From Halalkalibacter suaedae (GTDB taxonomy: Bacteria; Bacillota; Bacilli; Bacillales; Bacillaceae_D), in assembly GCF_017939705.1 (NCBI RefSeq), contig NZ_JAGKSQ010000001.1, forward strand, positions 186,001 through 250,000: a stretch of 64,000 nt of DNA, in the 5' to 3' direction. A model generated the notes under the pieces. The model saw nothing but the letters and a program-made list of their open reading frames with translations, did not search any database and had not been told where the DNA came from. Of this stretch, positions 30,996-40,082 are shown one piece after another (positions within the stretch are counted from its first letter, which is position 1; each line of letters opens with the position of its first letter). The position numbers were made by a program, and so were the translations under genes.

Positions 30996-32761
30996 GATTT
31001 AACAGCTCCTTGCTTTTTTTGAGAATAATCTCGCTTACGAGGTTTAATTAACGATGTATCAACCTCTTCATACGTAAATTCAGGGCTATTAGTCGCTGCA
31101 TTATAGGTTGCCTTCGTTGTTTTTAGGAAGTCTTCATCGTTACGCTCAGGGAAGTCCGGCTTATAATGAGCCCCACGACTTTCATTACGGTTATAAGCTC
31201 CAAGCGTAATAACACGAGCTAGGCTTAACATTCCATCAAGCTGACGTGTAAATGATGCCCCTTGGTTACTCCATTTAGCTGTATCATTGATATTGATATT
31301 TTTGTAACGTTCCATTAATTCTTGGATCTTCTCATCTGTCTTCAGAAGCTTGTCATTGTATCGAACAACAGTAACGTTATCTGTCATCCATTCTCCAAGC
31401 TCTTTGTGAAGAACATATGCATTTTCTTTTCCATCCATCTTCATGATATCATCAAATGCTTGTTGCTCTTTCTTAACTTCATTTTCAAATAATGATGAAG
31501 ACATAGACTCGGCTGATTTTTCTAAGCCATTCATATACTCAACCGCCTTAGGTCCTGCAACCATCCCTCCGTAAATTGCTGAGAGTAGAGAGTTTGCTCC
31601 TAAGCGATTTCCACCGTGCTGAGAGTAGTCACATTCACCAGCAGCGAATAATCCAGGGATATTTGTCATTTGATCATAATCAATCCACATTCCACCCATT
31701 GAATAGTGAACAGCAGGGAAGATCTTCATCGGTACTTTACGTGGATCATCACCCATGAACTTTTCATAGATTTCAATGATTCCACCTAATTTAATATCAA
31801 GCTCTTTTGGATCCTTATGAGATAGATCAAGATAGACCATGTTCTCACCATTAATTCCGAGCTTTTGTTCAACACAGACGTCAAAGATTTCACGTGTCGC
31901 AATATCACGAGGTACGAGATTTCCATAGGCCGGATACTTTTCTTCAAGGAAGTACCATGGTTTTCCGTCCTTGTAAGTCCATACACGTCCACCTTCTCCA
32001 CGAGCTGACTCACTCATTAGACGAAGCTTATCATCCCCTGGGATTGCGGTTGGATGGATTTGAATAAATTCACCATTCGCATAATGTACACCTTGTTGGT
32101 ATAGCTTTGCCGCTGCATAACCTGTATTGATTACTGAGTTGGTTGACTTACCAAATATGATACCAGGTCCACCTGTTGCCATAATGACTGCATCAGCCGG
32201 AAAACTACGAATCTCAGAAGATCTTAAATCTTGTGCAGTAATTCCACGACAGGATCCTTCGTCATCAACAACAGCTGAAAGAAATTCCCATCCTTCATAC
32301 TTCGTAACTAATCCACTCACTTCATGGCGACGTACTTGCTCATCTAGTGCATATAATAACTGCTGACCTGTTGTTGCACCAGCAAATGCAGTACGATGAT
32401 GCTGCGTTCCACCGAAGCGACGAAAATCTAGTAAACCTTCAGGTGTACGGTTAAACATAACACCCATTCGATCCATTAAATGAATAATACCAGGAGCTGC
32501 TTCCGTCATTGCTTTAACAGGTGGTTGGTTTGCTAGGAAATCGCCACCATATACAGTGTCATCAAAATGCTCCCACGGAGAATCTCCTTCCCCTTTTGTA
32601 TTAACGGCTCCATTAATTCCTCCTTGTGCACAGACCGAGTGTGAACGTTTTACTGGAACTAATGAGAAAAGATCAACAGATACACCTTTTTCAGCTGCCT
32701 TAATCGCGGCCATTAAACCTGCTAAACCACCACCGACAACAATAACTCTACCTTTAGCCAT
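30992..32761 (-). CDS. sdhA: Succinate dehydrogenase flavoprotein subunit
   Basis: Oxidises succinate with covalently bound FAD. The dinucleotide fold is VVGGGLAGLMAAIKAAEKG (residues 7–25), and the FAD-linked His is in RSHSVCAQGGINGAVN near residue 41. Active-site residues lie in HPTAIPG and near SARGEGGRVW, and the FAD-binding GECDYSQHGGNRLGANSLL is near 378. At 589 residues it is normal for the Bacillus three-subunit enzyme. Confidence 0.97.
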   Translation of the reverse strand: MAKGRVIVVGGGLAGLMAAIKAAEKGVSVDLFSLVPVKRSHSVCAQGGINGAVNTKGEGDSPWEHFDDTVYGGDFLANQPPVKAMTEAAPGIIHLMDRMGVMFNRTPEGLLDFRRFGGTQHHRTAFAGATTGQQLLYALDEQVRRHEVSGLVTKYEGWEFLSAVVDDEGSCRGITAQDLRSSEIRSFPADAVIMATGGPGIIFGKSTNSVINTGYAAAKLYQQGVHYANGEFIQIHPTAIPGDDKLRLMSESARGEGGRVWTYKDGKPWYFLEEKYPAYGNLVPRDIATREIFDVCVEQKLGINGENMVYLDLSHKDPKELDIKLGGIIEIYEKFMGDDPRKVPMKIFPAVHYSMGGMWIDYDQMTNIPGLFAAGECDYSQHGGNRLGANSLLSAIYGGMVAGPKAVEYMNGLEKSAESMSSSLFENEVKKEQQAFDDIMKMDGKENAYVLHKELGEWMTDNVTVVRYNDKLLKTDEKIQELMERYKNININDTAKWSNQGASFTRQLDGMLSLARVITLGAYNRNESRGAHYKPDFPERNDEDFLKTTKATYNAATNSPEFTYEEVDTSLIKPRKRDYSQKKQGAVKS

Positions 32762-32782
32762 GCTTGACCCTCTCCTTATCTA

Positions 32783-33412
32783 TTAAATGTTTGCTAAGTC
32801 TGGATTGATAAATGCAAGAATCGCACGAATTCCTACAAACGTTAATGCGAAGAATATACCGATTGTCACATATGTTGCAATTTGTTGAGAGCGTGGAGTT
32901 ACTGTGATTCCCCAAGATACCGCAAACGACCAAAGTCCATTTGCAAAGTGGAATGTTGCTGCAACAACACCAACAATATAGAAAGCAATCATGAATGGAT
33001 TACTGAAAATGTCCGCCATCATATCAAAGTTCACTTCTGCCCCAAATGCAGCTGCAATTCTAGTTTCCCAAACATGCCAAGTAATCCAAATTAATAGAAA
33101 CACACCCGACCAGCGTTGGATTCGAAACATCCAATTCCGGAAAAATCCATATCTAGCTGTGTTATTTCTTGCCTGGAAAGCAATGTACAACCCATAAATA
33201 GCATGATAGAGGATTGGAATAAAAATAACAAAAATTTCAAGAACATAACGGAAAGGCAAATTCTCCATAAAATGGGCTGCTTGATTAAACGCACTTGCTC
33301 CCCTTGTTGCAAAATGATTAATAACAAAATGCTGGATTAGAAACACTCCAATTGGAATGACTCCGAGTAATGAATGTAACTTACGGTTAAAATACTCACG
33401 ATTACTTGCCAT
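32783..33412 (-). CDS. sdhC: Succinate dehydrogenase cytochrome b558 subunit
   Basis: Membrane anchor with two haems and five predicted spans that passes electrons to menaquinone. Histidines suitable as haem ligands lie in LHSLLGVIPIGVFLIQHFVINH, FIPILYHAIYG, WITWHVWE and FHFANGLW. The ATG at 33412 (MASNREYFNRKLHSL) has GGGGGGAAAAGG upstream; a TTG five codons earlier would start within that site. 209 residues, close to the single-anchor SdhC of B. subtilis. Confidence 0.96.
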   Translation of the reverse strand: MASNREYFNRKLHSLLGVIPIGVFLIQHFVINHFATRGASAFNQAAHFMENLPFRYVLEIFVIFIPILYHAIYGLYIAFQARNNTARYGFFRNWMFRIQRWSGVFLLIWITWHVWETRIAAAFGAEVNFDMMADIFSNPFMIAFYIVGVVAATFHFANGLWSFAVSWGITVTPRSQQIATYVTIGIFFALTFVGIRAILAFINPDLANI

Positions 33413-33563
33413 ACCTTTTCCCCCCAATTTTTATCCTATCAACATACATAATTTCAAGCTGCTGCTTTCTCTTCCTAAATGATTTCAATTTGGTTTTAAA
33501 CGATCCTATTTGTCACCAAATCTTCATCTTTATGAAACAATTAGTGAGAAAACCGACAGATTA

Positions 33564-33592
33564 ATTGTACTCTCATCATGAACAATGGTCAA
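33564..33592 (-). promoter_or_regulatory. Sigma-A promoter of sdhCAB
   Basis: On the minus strand TTGACC (33587–33592), a 17-base spacer and TACAAT (33564–33569), giving a leader of about 145 bases. B. subtilis sdh also has a long leader. The rest of the gap to ktrD holds only its terminator. Confidence 0.75.
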
Positions 33593-33662
33593 GAAAACGT
33601 ATACAAGTTTTAACGCTTATACGCACAAAACAAGCAAGTAAATAAAGGTAGTAAAAGACAAA

Positions 33663-33722
33663 AAAGGATTTGCATGTTTCCTTCTACTAAATGAAGAGAA
33701 GTAAAAGGAAACGCAAAACCTT
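33663..33722 (-). terminator. Intrinsic terminator of ktrD
   Basis: A long imperfect stem (TTTGC…TTTCCTT with AAGGAAA…GCAAA) followed by TTTTTT on the minus strand, starting at the ktrD stop. Confidence 0.8.
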
Positions 33723-35072
33723 TTAACCAATGATAATTCGTTCTGTTGGATACTTAAAATGACTCTTTGTTTCCCTTCTTCTAATTGAAAATAAGAAGGC
33801 AATCAGGCCGACTCTACCAATAAACATTAGGATCATTAAGACACATTGACTAGGGAATGATAGACTCGGGGTTATTCCCATCGAAAGACCACATGTACCA
33901 AACGCTGATGCTGTTTCAAAGATAATCGCAATTAAACTAAGGTCATTTTTAGCTTCGAAAGCAGAAATTAATGTTACAGCAACGAACAACAGTACGAGGA
34001 AGACAGATAGAACAATAAATGCCTTTTGTCGATCTTCTGGGTGGATTTCCCTTCCAAATACCTTAACATCTTCCTTACCTAGTGCAAAACTACGTATCGT
34101 TAAAAACATGACCGCAATGGTTGTTGTTCGAATCCCTCCACCCACACTAGAGGGACTTGCACCAATTATCATTAATGCCGACATAAATAAGAGGGTGGCT
34201 TTACTTAATTCAGAAACATCCATTATAGCTAAACCGCCACTTCTTGCGGTTGCGGAATTGAAGAGAGAGTGAAACAACTGCTGATGCCATTCTAACCCTA
34301 CATAATAATGCCCTGTTTCTAAAGCCCAAATCCCAATCACACCAATGATAAAAACAGCAAAGTATGTTGTTGTTGTGATTTTCGTAAATAAGCTGAACTT
34401 GAAATTCGGATTTTTTCTAGAAATATATTCTCTTAATTCCAAAAGCACTGGAAAGCCAATGGCTCCCGCAAAAATCAGTAAAATCACGACTAGTTGTACA
34501 TAATAATCATTGGCAAATGGTATTAATGATTGCCCTGTCACATCAAAACCAGCGTTCGTAAAGGCACTAAGCGAAGCGAAGGCCCCCTGATAATACGCTT
34601 CTAGAGGGGTATCAAAATAACGCATAAAATACGTTCCTAAAATAAGTGCTCCAATAAACTCAATAATTAAAGCAACAAACAAAATACCTCGCATTAAATT
34701 GACTAGTCCAGCGAAATTATTTTGATTTTGGTCAACCATAATAAGCATACGTTGTGAAAGATTGATCTTTCTTCCAAAGAGCATCCAGACAAAAGTACCC
34801 ATTGTCATAATACCAATTCCGCCTAGCTGCATCGCTAAAGCAAGAAAAAAGATGCCAATATCACTAAAAGTGTCTGGTATATTTACTACTGTTAAGCCGG
34901 TTACACTAACAGCACTTACCGAGGTAAAAAGAGCCTTAGAATACGTGACATCAGTCCCTGGAAGATGTGAAATCGGCAAATAAAGTAAAATACTGAACAG
35001 AATCATCGCTATAACATATGCAATTATTATGACTCGAAATGGTGAAAGAAACTGATTTAAACCTGACTTCAT
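33723..35072 (-). CDS. ktrD: Ktr-type potassium channel subunit (KtrD/KtrB family)
   Basis: Integral membrane K+ uptake protein of the Trk/Ktr/HKT superfamily, with four repeated M1-P-M2 units. Each P-loop filter is visible: VSVTGLTVV near residue 55, FTNAGFDV near 170, ATARSGGLA near 278 and FGTCGLSMG near 395. The glycines that set K+ selectivity are in place. At 449 residues it equals B. subtilis KtrD and sits next to sdhC and yslB. The cytosolic RCK partner (KtrC) is not in this window. Confidence 0.93.
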   Translation of the reverse strand: MKSGLNQFLSPFRVIIIAYVIAMILFSILLYLPISHLPGTDVTYSKALFTSVSAVSVTGLTVVNIPDTFSDIGIFFLALAMQLGGIGIMTMGTFVWMLFGRKINLSQRMLIMVDQNQNNFAGLVNLMRGILFVALIIEFIGALILGTYFMRYFDTPLEAYYQGAFASLSAFTNAGFDVTGQSLIPFANDYYVQLVVILLIFAGAIGFPVLLELREYISRKNPNFKFSLFTKITTTTYFAVFIIGVIGIWALETGHYYVGLEWHQQLFHSLFNSATARSGGLAIMDVSELSKATLLFMSALMIIGASPSSVGGGIRTTTIAVMFLTIRSFALGKEDVKVFGREIHPEDRQKAFIVLSVFLVLLFVAVTLISAFEAKNDLSLIAIIFETASAFGTCGLSMGITPSLSFPSQCVLMILMFIGRVGLIAFLFSIRRRETKSHFKYPTERIIIG

Positions 35073-35105
35073 CGTTTGTAAACCTCCGTAATGCGTCCGA
35101 GACTT

Positions 35106-35114
35106 AGTATATCA
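35106..35114 (-). promoter_or_regulatory. Extended -10 promoter of ktrD
   Basis: TGATATACT on the minus strand about 35 bases upstream of ktrD, without a good -35. The leader is too short for a c-di-AMP riboswitch of the type found before ktrAB. Confidence 0.5.
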
Positions 35115-35196
35115 TTTTCAAAATTACAAGGCTAGAAGTGGTAGAGAATTCTTCAGTTTCTATTTATAATAAACAAGGAGAGAGGTGCATACATAC

Positions 35197-35574
35197 ATGG
35201 AAGATAATTGGTTTGGCTATGATTTAATAAGGAATGATATATTACGGGATGTATTAGGAAAAGAGCATGACCCCATGCTTTATTGGGTTGGAAAGTCCCT
35301 TGCTCGCAAGTATCCATTACAATCAACTGAAGAACTTATTACTTTTTTTGAAAAAGCAAATTGGGGAATGCTAGAGCTTATTCAAGAAAAAAGACATGAG
35401 TATACATTTAAGTTATCAGGCCCTTGGATGGGCAAGCTTGACTCACGCTGTTATCAGCTTGAAGCTGGTTTTCTTGCTCAACAGCTTGATACATGGAAAG
35501 ATAAAAGTACAGGTGCTTCATACTCTACACATAAAGGAAACATTATTATCGAAGTCGAGATTGACCGAGGATAA
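35197..35574 (+). CDS. yslB: YslB-family protein (DUF2507)
   Basis: A soluble 125-residue protein with the family features YWVGKSLARKYPL (about 29–41), FFEKANWGML and CYQLEAGFLAQQL (about 87–99). Related in fold to V4R/TRAPP-like small-molecule-binding domains according to family descriptions I recall; no ligand can be inferred here. I favour the ATG at 35197 after GAGGTG; a GTG at 35185 is also possible. It stands alone between ktrD and lysC, as in B. subtilis. Confidence 0.88.
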   Translation: MEDNWFGYDLIRNDILRDVLGKEHDPMLYWVGKSLARKYPLQSTEELITFFEKANWGMLELIQEKRHEYTFKLSGPWMGKLDSRCYQLEAGFLAQQLDTWKDKSTGASYSTHKGNIIIEVEIDRG

Positions 35575-35577
35575 GAA

Positions 35578-35629
35578 AGAGGCCACTGAACAAGGTAGGT
35601 TTTACCTTACCTTAATTCAGTGGCCTTTT
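35578..35629. terminator. Bidirectional terminator between yslB and lysC
   Basis: AAGAGGCCACTGAA pairs with TTCAGTGGCCTTTT, with a second AAGGTA…TACCTT stem inside. It serves both convergent genes. Confidence 0.9.
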
Positions 35630-35649
35630 CTCCATTAACAAATGACATA

Positions 35650-36126
35650 CTATTCTAATTGAAAAGCTTTATGAAGCATTTCAACCGCTAGAACCATGTT
35701 TCTTTCATCAACAACCGCTGATACTTTGATTTCAGATGTACTAACCATCTTAACAGCAATCTCATATTCAGCTAATATTTCAAACATTTGAGCAGCAACA
35801 CCAGGATTTGAGACCATACCTGAACCGACAATTGAAACCTTTGCTAGTTCTTCCTCAAAGTGAATATCCTTGAAGCCTAACTCCTGTTGTACTTCTGTTA
35901 AAGCAGCTAACGTGTCTTTTAGTGTGCTTTGGGTGATTGAGAAAGATACATTCATGAAGTCTTCTGTATATTGATGTTGAATAATAATATCAACATTAAC
36001 CTTCTTATTCGACAGTGTTGTAAATAACTTTGCAAGCGTGTTTAATTTGTTTGGTAAACCCTCTACTGTCACCTTCGTTACATCATTCTCAAATGCAATT
36101 CCTCTTACTAGCAAGTTCTCTTCCAC
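35650..36126 (-). CDS. Aspartokinase II beta subunit from an internal in-frame start
   Basis: A GTG at 36124–36126 lies eight bases after GGAGG within lysC, in the same frame. It starts VEENLLVRGIAFE and gives a 158-residue product containing only the two ACT domains. B. subtilis aspartokinase II is known to be made of alpha and beta chains from such overlapping in-phase starts, and the beta start there precedes the equivalent VRGIAFE sequence. The spacing and strength of the internal ribosome binding site are seen directly; use of the start is inferred. Confidence 0.65.
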   Translation of the reverse strand: MEENLLVRGIAFENDVTKVTVEGLPNKLNTLAKLFTTLSNKKVNVDIIIQHQYTEDFMNVSFSITQSTLKDTLAALTEVQQELGFKDIHFEEELAKVSIVGSGMVSNPGVAAQMFEILAEYEIAVKMVSTSEIKVSAVVDERNMVLAVEMLHKAFQLE

Positions 36127-36858
36127 TGTCTCTTCCTCCCCAATCATTGTTCCCGCTTCATCACTCATACTTGATGCAACAAGGAGTGGCATCGAATAAT
36201 TCTTGGCAAATTCAACCGATCTTGGATGTAGTACACCAGCACCCAAATTAGCCATTTCTAACATCTCATCATAAGAAATAGAGTCTAACTTTCTCGCCTT
36301 AGCAACATAACGTGGGTCAGTAGTGAATACACCCGTTACGTCTGTATAAATTTCACAGCACTCTGCTTCGATTGCAACAGCTAACGCAACAGCTGTTGTA
36401 TCTGAACCTCCACGTCCTAATGTGGTAATTTCAGATTCACTGATCCCTTGAAATCCAGCAACGATCACAATCTTTCCAAGAGAGAGCTCTTCTACTATAC
36501 GCTCATTTACAATTGAAGTAATTTTTGCATTTCCATGGTGAGCTTCGGTTTGAATACCCGCTTGCCAACCAGTTAAAGAGATCGCATCAATGCCCTTTTC
36601 CATGAGTGCCATCGTGAGTAAGGCGATTGTAACCTGCTCACCAGTCGATAACAGCATATCCATTTCTCTCTTGCTAGGTTCAGCAGAAATTTGCCCAGCT
36701 AGATCTACTAGGTGATCTGTTGCTTTTCCCATTGCTGAGACAACAATAACTAGCTCGTGCCCCTCAGCTGCAGCCTTCTCGATTCGATTTGCGACATTCT
36801 TAATTCGTTCAACGGAGCCAACCGATGTCCCTCCATACTTATGAACTAATCTTCCCAT
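35650..36858 (-). CDS. lysC: Aspartokinase II, alpha subunit (lysine-regulated)
   Basis: Phosphorylates aspartate, the first step to lysine, diaminopimelate, threonine and methionine. The kinase domain has KYGGTSVGSVERI at the N-terminus, STGEQVTIALL near 69, LGRGGSDTTAVALA near 149 and TDVTGVFTTDPR near 173. Two ACT domains follow (VTVEGLPNKLNTLAKLF and VSIVGSGMVSNPGVAAQMF). 402 residues. It is controlled by the lysine riboswitch directly upstream. A second start within the gene probably yields a separate beta subunit. Confidence 0.96.
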   Translation of the reverse strand: MGRLVHKYGGTSVGSVERIKNVANRIEKAAAEGHELVIVVSAMGKATDHLVDLAGQISAEPSKREMDMLLSTGEQVTIALLTMALMEKGIDAISLTGWQAGIQTEAHHGNAKITSIVNERIVEELSLGKIVIVAGFQGISESEITTLGRGGSDTTAVALAVAIEAECCEIYTDVTGVFTTDPRYVAKARKLDSISYDEMLEMANLGAGVLHPRSVEFAKNYSMPLLVASSMSDEAGTMIGEEETVEENLLVRGIAFENDVTKVTVEGLPNKLNTLAKLFTTLSNKKVNVDIIIQHQYTEDFMNVSFSITQSTLKDTLAALTEVQQELGFKDIHFEEELAKVSIVGSGMVSNPGVAAQMFEILAEYEIAVKMVSTSEIKVSAVVDERNMVLAVEMLHKAFQLE

Positions 36859-36894
36859 CTATTTTCATCCTTTCTTTCTCACCTCTCTAAAGAA

Positions 36895-37121
36895 CAAAAA
36901 AAGCATCAGCAAGGAAAACCCCTCACTGATGCTAGTCATACCAATCCGGTACCACACTGCTCCCTGTTCTCTCGTGAGATAGTTCTCCACATCCATTTGG
37001 GTAACGGATGTGACAGCCCTATGCTTCTTAAACATAGGTCCAGCATCAGGACGTATGAGACGTCTTAACACTTCGGCGAATTCCCCTTTCCACTCTTGTC
37101 GTCGGTTTCTCATCTACCTCA
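36895..37121 (-). ncRNA. Lysine riboswitch (L box) with terminator
   Basis: On the minus strand the aptamer opens with GAGGTAGATGAG, contains CGAAGTG, CTGATGCTGGACCTATGTTTAA, the GGGCTGTCAC element and closes with GAACTATCTC. These match the conserved L-box positions. A terminator follows (GCATCAG…CTGATGC, 36903–36932, then seven T at 36895–36902). Lysine binding should stop transcription before lysC. A TATACT -10 lies at 37125–37130 with no good -35. Confidence 0.95.
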
Positions 37122-37228
37122 AAGAGTATACTGTTGGTTTTCGCGCCTCTACCATCACTTCATGATGAAGTGCGGCATATTCAATTAATTCTTATCTTAA
37201 CAAAGAGTTCTACTAACGGCAATAGACG

Positions 37229-39010
37229 TTATTCCTGTTTTAGTGATTTTACGATTTCTTCCGCTACATTTTTGGGAATAGAAAGCTCTCTGAAATCTTC
37301 TACTGACGCTTCCCTCATTTTTTTTATTGAACCGAAATGTTTAAGTAATTGCCGTTTTCGCTTTTCCCCAACACCAGGTATGTCATCAAGTGATGATTGG
37401 AAGAAGGTCTTACTTCTTGTTTGACGGTGAAACGTAATCGCAAAACGGTGGACCTCATCTTGGATTCGTTGAAGTAAATAGAATTCATGACTATCTCTTT
37501 TTAAATGGACTAATGCCGGTGGATCACCCATCATTAATTGTGACGTACGGTGTTTATCATCTTTTACTAAACCACAAACTGGAATGGATAAACCTAATTC
37601 GTCGGAGACAATTTCCTGTGCCGCACTAATTTGTCCCTTTCCCCCATCAATGACAATCAAATCGGGCAGCGGTAGCGATTCTTTTAAAAGACGAACATAG
37701 CGTCTGCGAACAACCTCACGCATCGATTCATAGTCATCCGAACCGACAACTGTCTTGATTTTGTACTTACGGTAATCTTTTCGACTCGGCTTGCCATCTA
37801 AAAAAGTGACCATTGCCGAAACCGGATCTGTCCCTTGAATGTTTGAATTATCAAAGGCTTCAATTCGATAAGGTGTAGCAATACCTAATTTTTCTCCAAG
37901 GCTCTCAATTGCTTTGATTGTTCTTTCCTCATTCCGTTCAATAAGTGAGAACTTTTCTTTTAATGCAACAGCTGCATTTTGATTGGCAAGATCAAGAAGC
38001 TCTTTTTTCTTTCCCCGAATCGGATGATGAGCTTTAACCGATAGAAGCTGTTCAACTAATTCAGTCTCAACCTCTGGGGGAATGAGCAACTCAGCAGGCT
38101 TAATATGTTCTTTCTTCATATAGAACTGACCAATGAATGTCATTAAGTCTTCCTGAGCCTCTTTATAAAATGGAAAGATTGACACATCTCGTTCAATCAG
38201 CTTCCCTTGACGGATAAAGAAGACTTGAACACACATCCAGCCTTTGTCATAGGCAAAGCCAAACACATCACGGTCAATATGATCGTTAATCGCCATTTTT
38301 TGTTTTTCCATGACTGCTTCCATATGAACCAGTGTGTCTCTTATTTCCTTCGCCCGTTCAAAATCGAGATCCTCCGATGCTTTCATCATTTTATCTGTCA
38401 GCTGTGATTTCACTTCAGAGTGTCCTGAGCGTAGAAATTTAGCGATTTCTTTGACAAGCATTTGATTTTCTTCCTTGGATACATCTTTCACACAAGGGGC
38501 CAAACATTGTCCGATATGATAATACAAACAAACCTTATCAGGAAGGGTGCGACATTTTCTTAGTGGATAGAGTCGATCTAATAGCTTCTTCGTTTCTGAA
38601 GCTGCTCCTGCATTAGGATATGGCCCGAAATACTTTCCACCATCTTTTTTAACCTGTCTAGTAATAATTAGTCGAGGATGTTCCTCGTTCGTAATTTTCA
38701 AGTAAGGATATGATTTATCGTCTTTTAGCATGACATTATATTTCGGATCATATTTTTTAATTAAATTTAATTCGAGAATAAGTGCCTCAATATTAGAAGA
38801 TGTTACGATATATTCAAAGTCAACAATTTCGCCAACAAGTCTTTGCGTTTTCGCATCATGAGATCCTGTAAAATAAGAGCGAACTCGATTTTTTAACACT
38901 TTTGCTTTTCCGACATAAATAACTGTATCCTGACGATCCTTCATTAAATAGCAACCTGGTTGATCAGGGAGAATCGCTAGTTTTTCCTTTAACTGATTCA
39001 TCGGATTCAC
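37229..39010 (-). CDS. uvrC: Excinuclease ABC subunit C
   Basis: Makes the dual incisions in nucleotide excision repair. The N-terminal GIY-YIG nuclease has [19 protein letters not shown] (about 19–37). A cysteine cluster [21 protein letters not shown] and a UVR motif near 200–235 bind UvrB. The C-terminal RNase H-like nuclease has [18 protein letters not shown] and [11 protein letters not shown]. Tandem helix-hairpin-helix motifs ([18 protein letters not shown]) end the protein. 593 residues, normal. It lies between trxA and the lysC riboswitch. Confidence 0.97.
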   Translation of the reverse strand: MNPMNQLKEKLAILPDQPGCYLMKDRQDTVIYVGKAKVLKNRVRSYFTGSHDAKTQRLVGEIVDFEYIVTSSNIEALILELNLIKKYDPKYNVMLKDDKSYPYLKITNEEHPRLIITRQVKKDGGKYFGPYPNAGAASETKKLLDRLYPLRKCRTLPDKVCLYYHIGQCLAPCVKDVSKEENQMLVKEIAKFLRSGHSEVKSQLTDKMMKASEDLDFERAKEIRDTLVHMEAVMEKQKMAINDHIDRDVFGFAYDKGWMCVQVFFIRQGKLIERDVSIFPFYKEAQEDLMTFIGQFYMKKEHIKPAELLIPPEVETELVEQLLSVKAHHPIRGKKKELLDLANQNAAVALKEKFSLIERNEERTIKAIESLGEKLGIATPYRIEAFDNSNIQGTDPVSAMVTFLDGKPSRKDYRKYKIKTVVGSDDYESMREVVRRRYVRLLKESLPLPDLIVIDGGKGQISAAQEIVSDELGLSIPVCGLVKDDKHRTSQLMMGDPPALVHLKRDSHEFYLLQRIQDEVHRFAITFHRQTRSKTFFQSSLDDIPGVGEKRKRQLLKHFGSIKKMREASVEDFRELSIPKNVAEEIVKSLKQE

Positions 39011-39082
39011 CTCACCTTCTATTGTTCGCTAGAAGTGAAAAGAATGCAAGTAAATTAACTTTAGTAATAGATGGCAACACAA

Positions 39083-39111
39083 CAAAAAAATCTGCCCATA
39101 AAAGGCAGATT
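39083..39111 (-). terminator. Intrinsic terminator of trxA
   Basis: AATCTGCC/GGCAGATT stem directly after the trxA stop, with seven T following on the minus strand. Confidence 0.92.
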
Positions 39112-39119
39112 CTTAGGAA

Positions 39120-39434
39120 TTAAAGATGCTTGTTAAGAAGCTCAGCTAAAGCGTCTTTTGGTTGGAAACCAACTACTTGATCCACAACTTCGCCATCTTT
39201 TAGAACTAGAAGTGTCGGAATACTCATTACACTGTATTTGCTAGCAGTTTCTTGGTTTTCATCCACATCTAATTTCGTGATTTTTACTTTATCGCCCATT
39301 TCTGAATCAAGTTCTTCTAAAACGGGTGCAATCATTTTACAAGGTCCGCACCAAGGTGCCCAAAAATCCGCTAGAACTACACCTTCACTCGTCTCAGAAG
39401 CAAACGTTGCATCAGTCACATTAACAATTGCCAT
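39120..39434 (-). CDS. trxA: Thioredoxin
   Basis: General disulfide reductase. The redox motif is [21 protein letters not shown] (CGPC at about 29–32) and the cis-Pro is in [14 protein letters not shown]. The ATG at 39434 has GAGGAGG upstream; the longer frame lacks family support. 104 residues. A TGGTATACT extended -10 at 39476–39484 probably drives it, about 45 bases upstream. Confidence 0.97.
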   Translation of the reverse strand: MAIVNVTDATFASETSEGVVLADFWAPWCGPCKMIAPVLEELDSEMGDKVKITKLDVDENQETASKYSVMSIPTLLVLKDGEVVDQVVGFQPKDALAELLNKHL

Positions 39435-39550
39435 AATTAAAAACCTCCTCTTTCCTAATACGTTATTACACCGTAAGTATACCATCACATACAAATATTG
39501 GCGAACAACTTGCTCAATATTTACTATCCCCTATTTTAGTGATATTACTA

Positions 39551-39622
39551 TTACACCAAAAGGAACATATAAACAATACCTGCTAATATGAATGCTCCAC
39601 AGCAGACATATAGGATTTTCAT
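39551..39622 (-). CDS. Possible 23-residue single-span membrane peptide
   Basis: An ATG at 39622, six bases after GGAG, opens a 23-codon frame ending in TAA. The product is one hydrophobic helix: MKILYVCCGAFILAG followed by IVYMFLLV. A short Lys end and two adjacent cysteines would place it as a membrane peptide. It follows yshE by 32 bases on the same strand. The reading frame and ribosome binding site are seen; that it is translated is inference. It could also be chance in a short gap. Confidence 0.4.
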   Translation of the reverse strand: MKILYVCCGAFILAGIVYMFLLV

Positions 39623-39654
39623 TAATGTCTCCACTATTTTTGCTCTCCTTATTG

Positions 39655-40068
39655 CTAGCGAGCAATAATGCTAGCACCGATAACATATGATAAACCAACT
39701 GAAATGATCATCGCAATAAATCCTACAGCCCGGTTATCATTAGCGATTTCCTGATCAATTTTAAAAGTTGGGGTGAGAAATTCAAAGATAAAATAACTAA
39801 ACAAAAGTAAAACGAATCCTAAAACACCCCATCCAAGCATTGTAAGTAGTGTATCAGAATGTTCGATGGAATGTCTAAATATATTAGCAACTCCAAATAT
39901 TTTCCCACCCGTTGCTAAGGAAACGGCAATATTGCCATTCTTTATTTCTTGCCAGTTATTGTAGGTCGTTACTAATTCGAAAATCGCGAGAAATAAAATG
40001 AGTGCAAGAAGTGAAACACTATAGTAGGCAGTCGTCCGAATCCACTCATATTCAAATAATGCGTCCAT
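39655..40068 (-). CDS. yshE: DUF350 membrane protein YshE
   Basis: A 137-residue protein with four predicted membrane spans, the last being the characteristic AVGFIAMIISVGLSYVIGASIIAR. The NGNIAVSLATGGKIFGVANI stretch between the first two spans is typical of DUF350, whose members have paired two-helix units. It sits directly after mutS2, as yshE does in B. subtilis. Function is unknown. Confidence 0.85.
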   Translation of the reverse strand: MDALFEYEWIRTTAYYSVSLLALILFLAIFELVTTYNNWQEIKNGNIAVSLATGGKIFGVANIFRHSIEHSDTLLTMLGWGVLGFVLLLFSYFIFEFLTPTFKIDQEIANDNRAVGFIAMIISVGLSYVIGASIIAR

Positions 40069-40082
40069 ATTCCTCTCCTTTC

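Noticed and set aside
36865-37113. Open frame of 82 codons upstream of lysC
   Set aside because: It runs through the lysine riboswitch and its terminator, both recognised by conserved RNA elements; no ribosome binding site or protein similarity.
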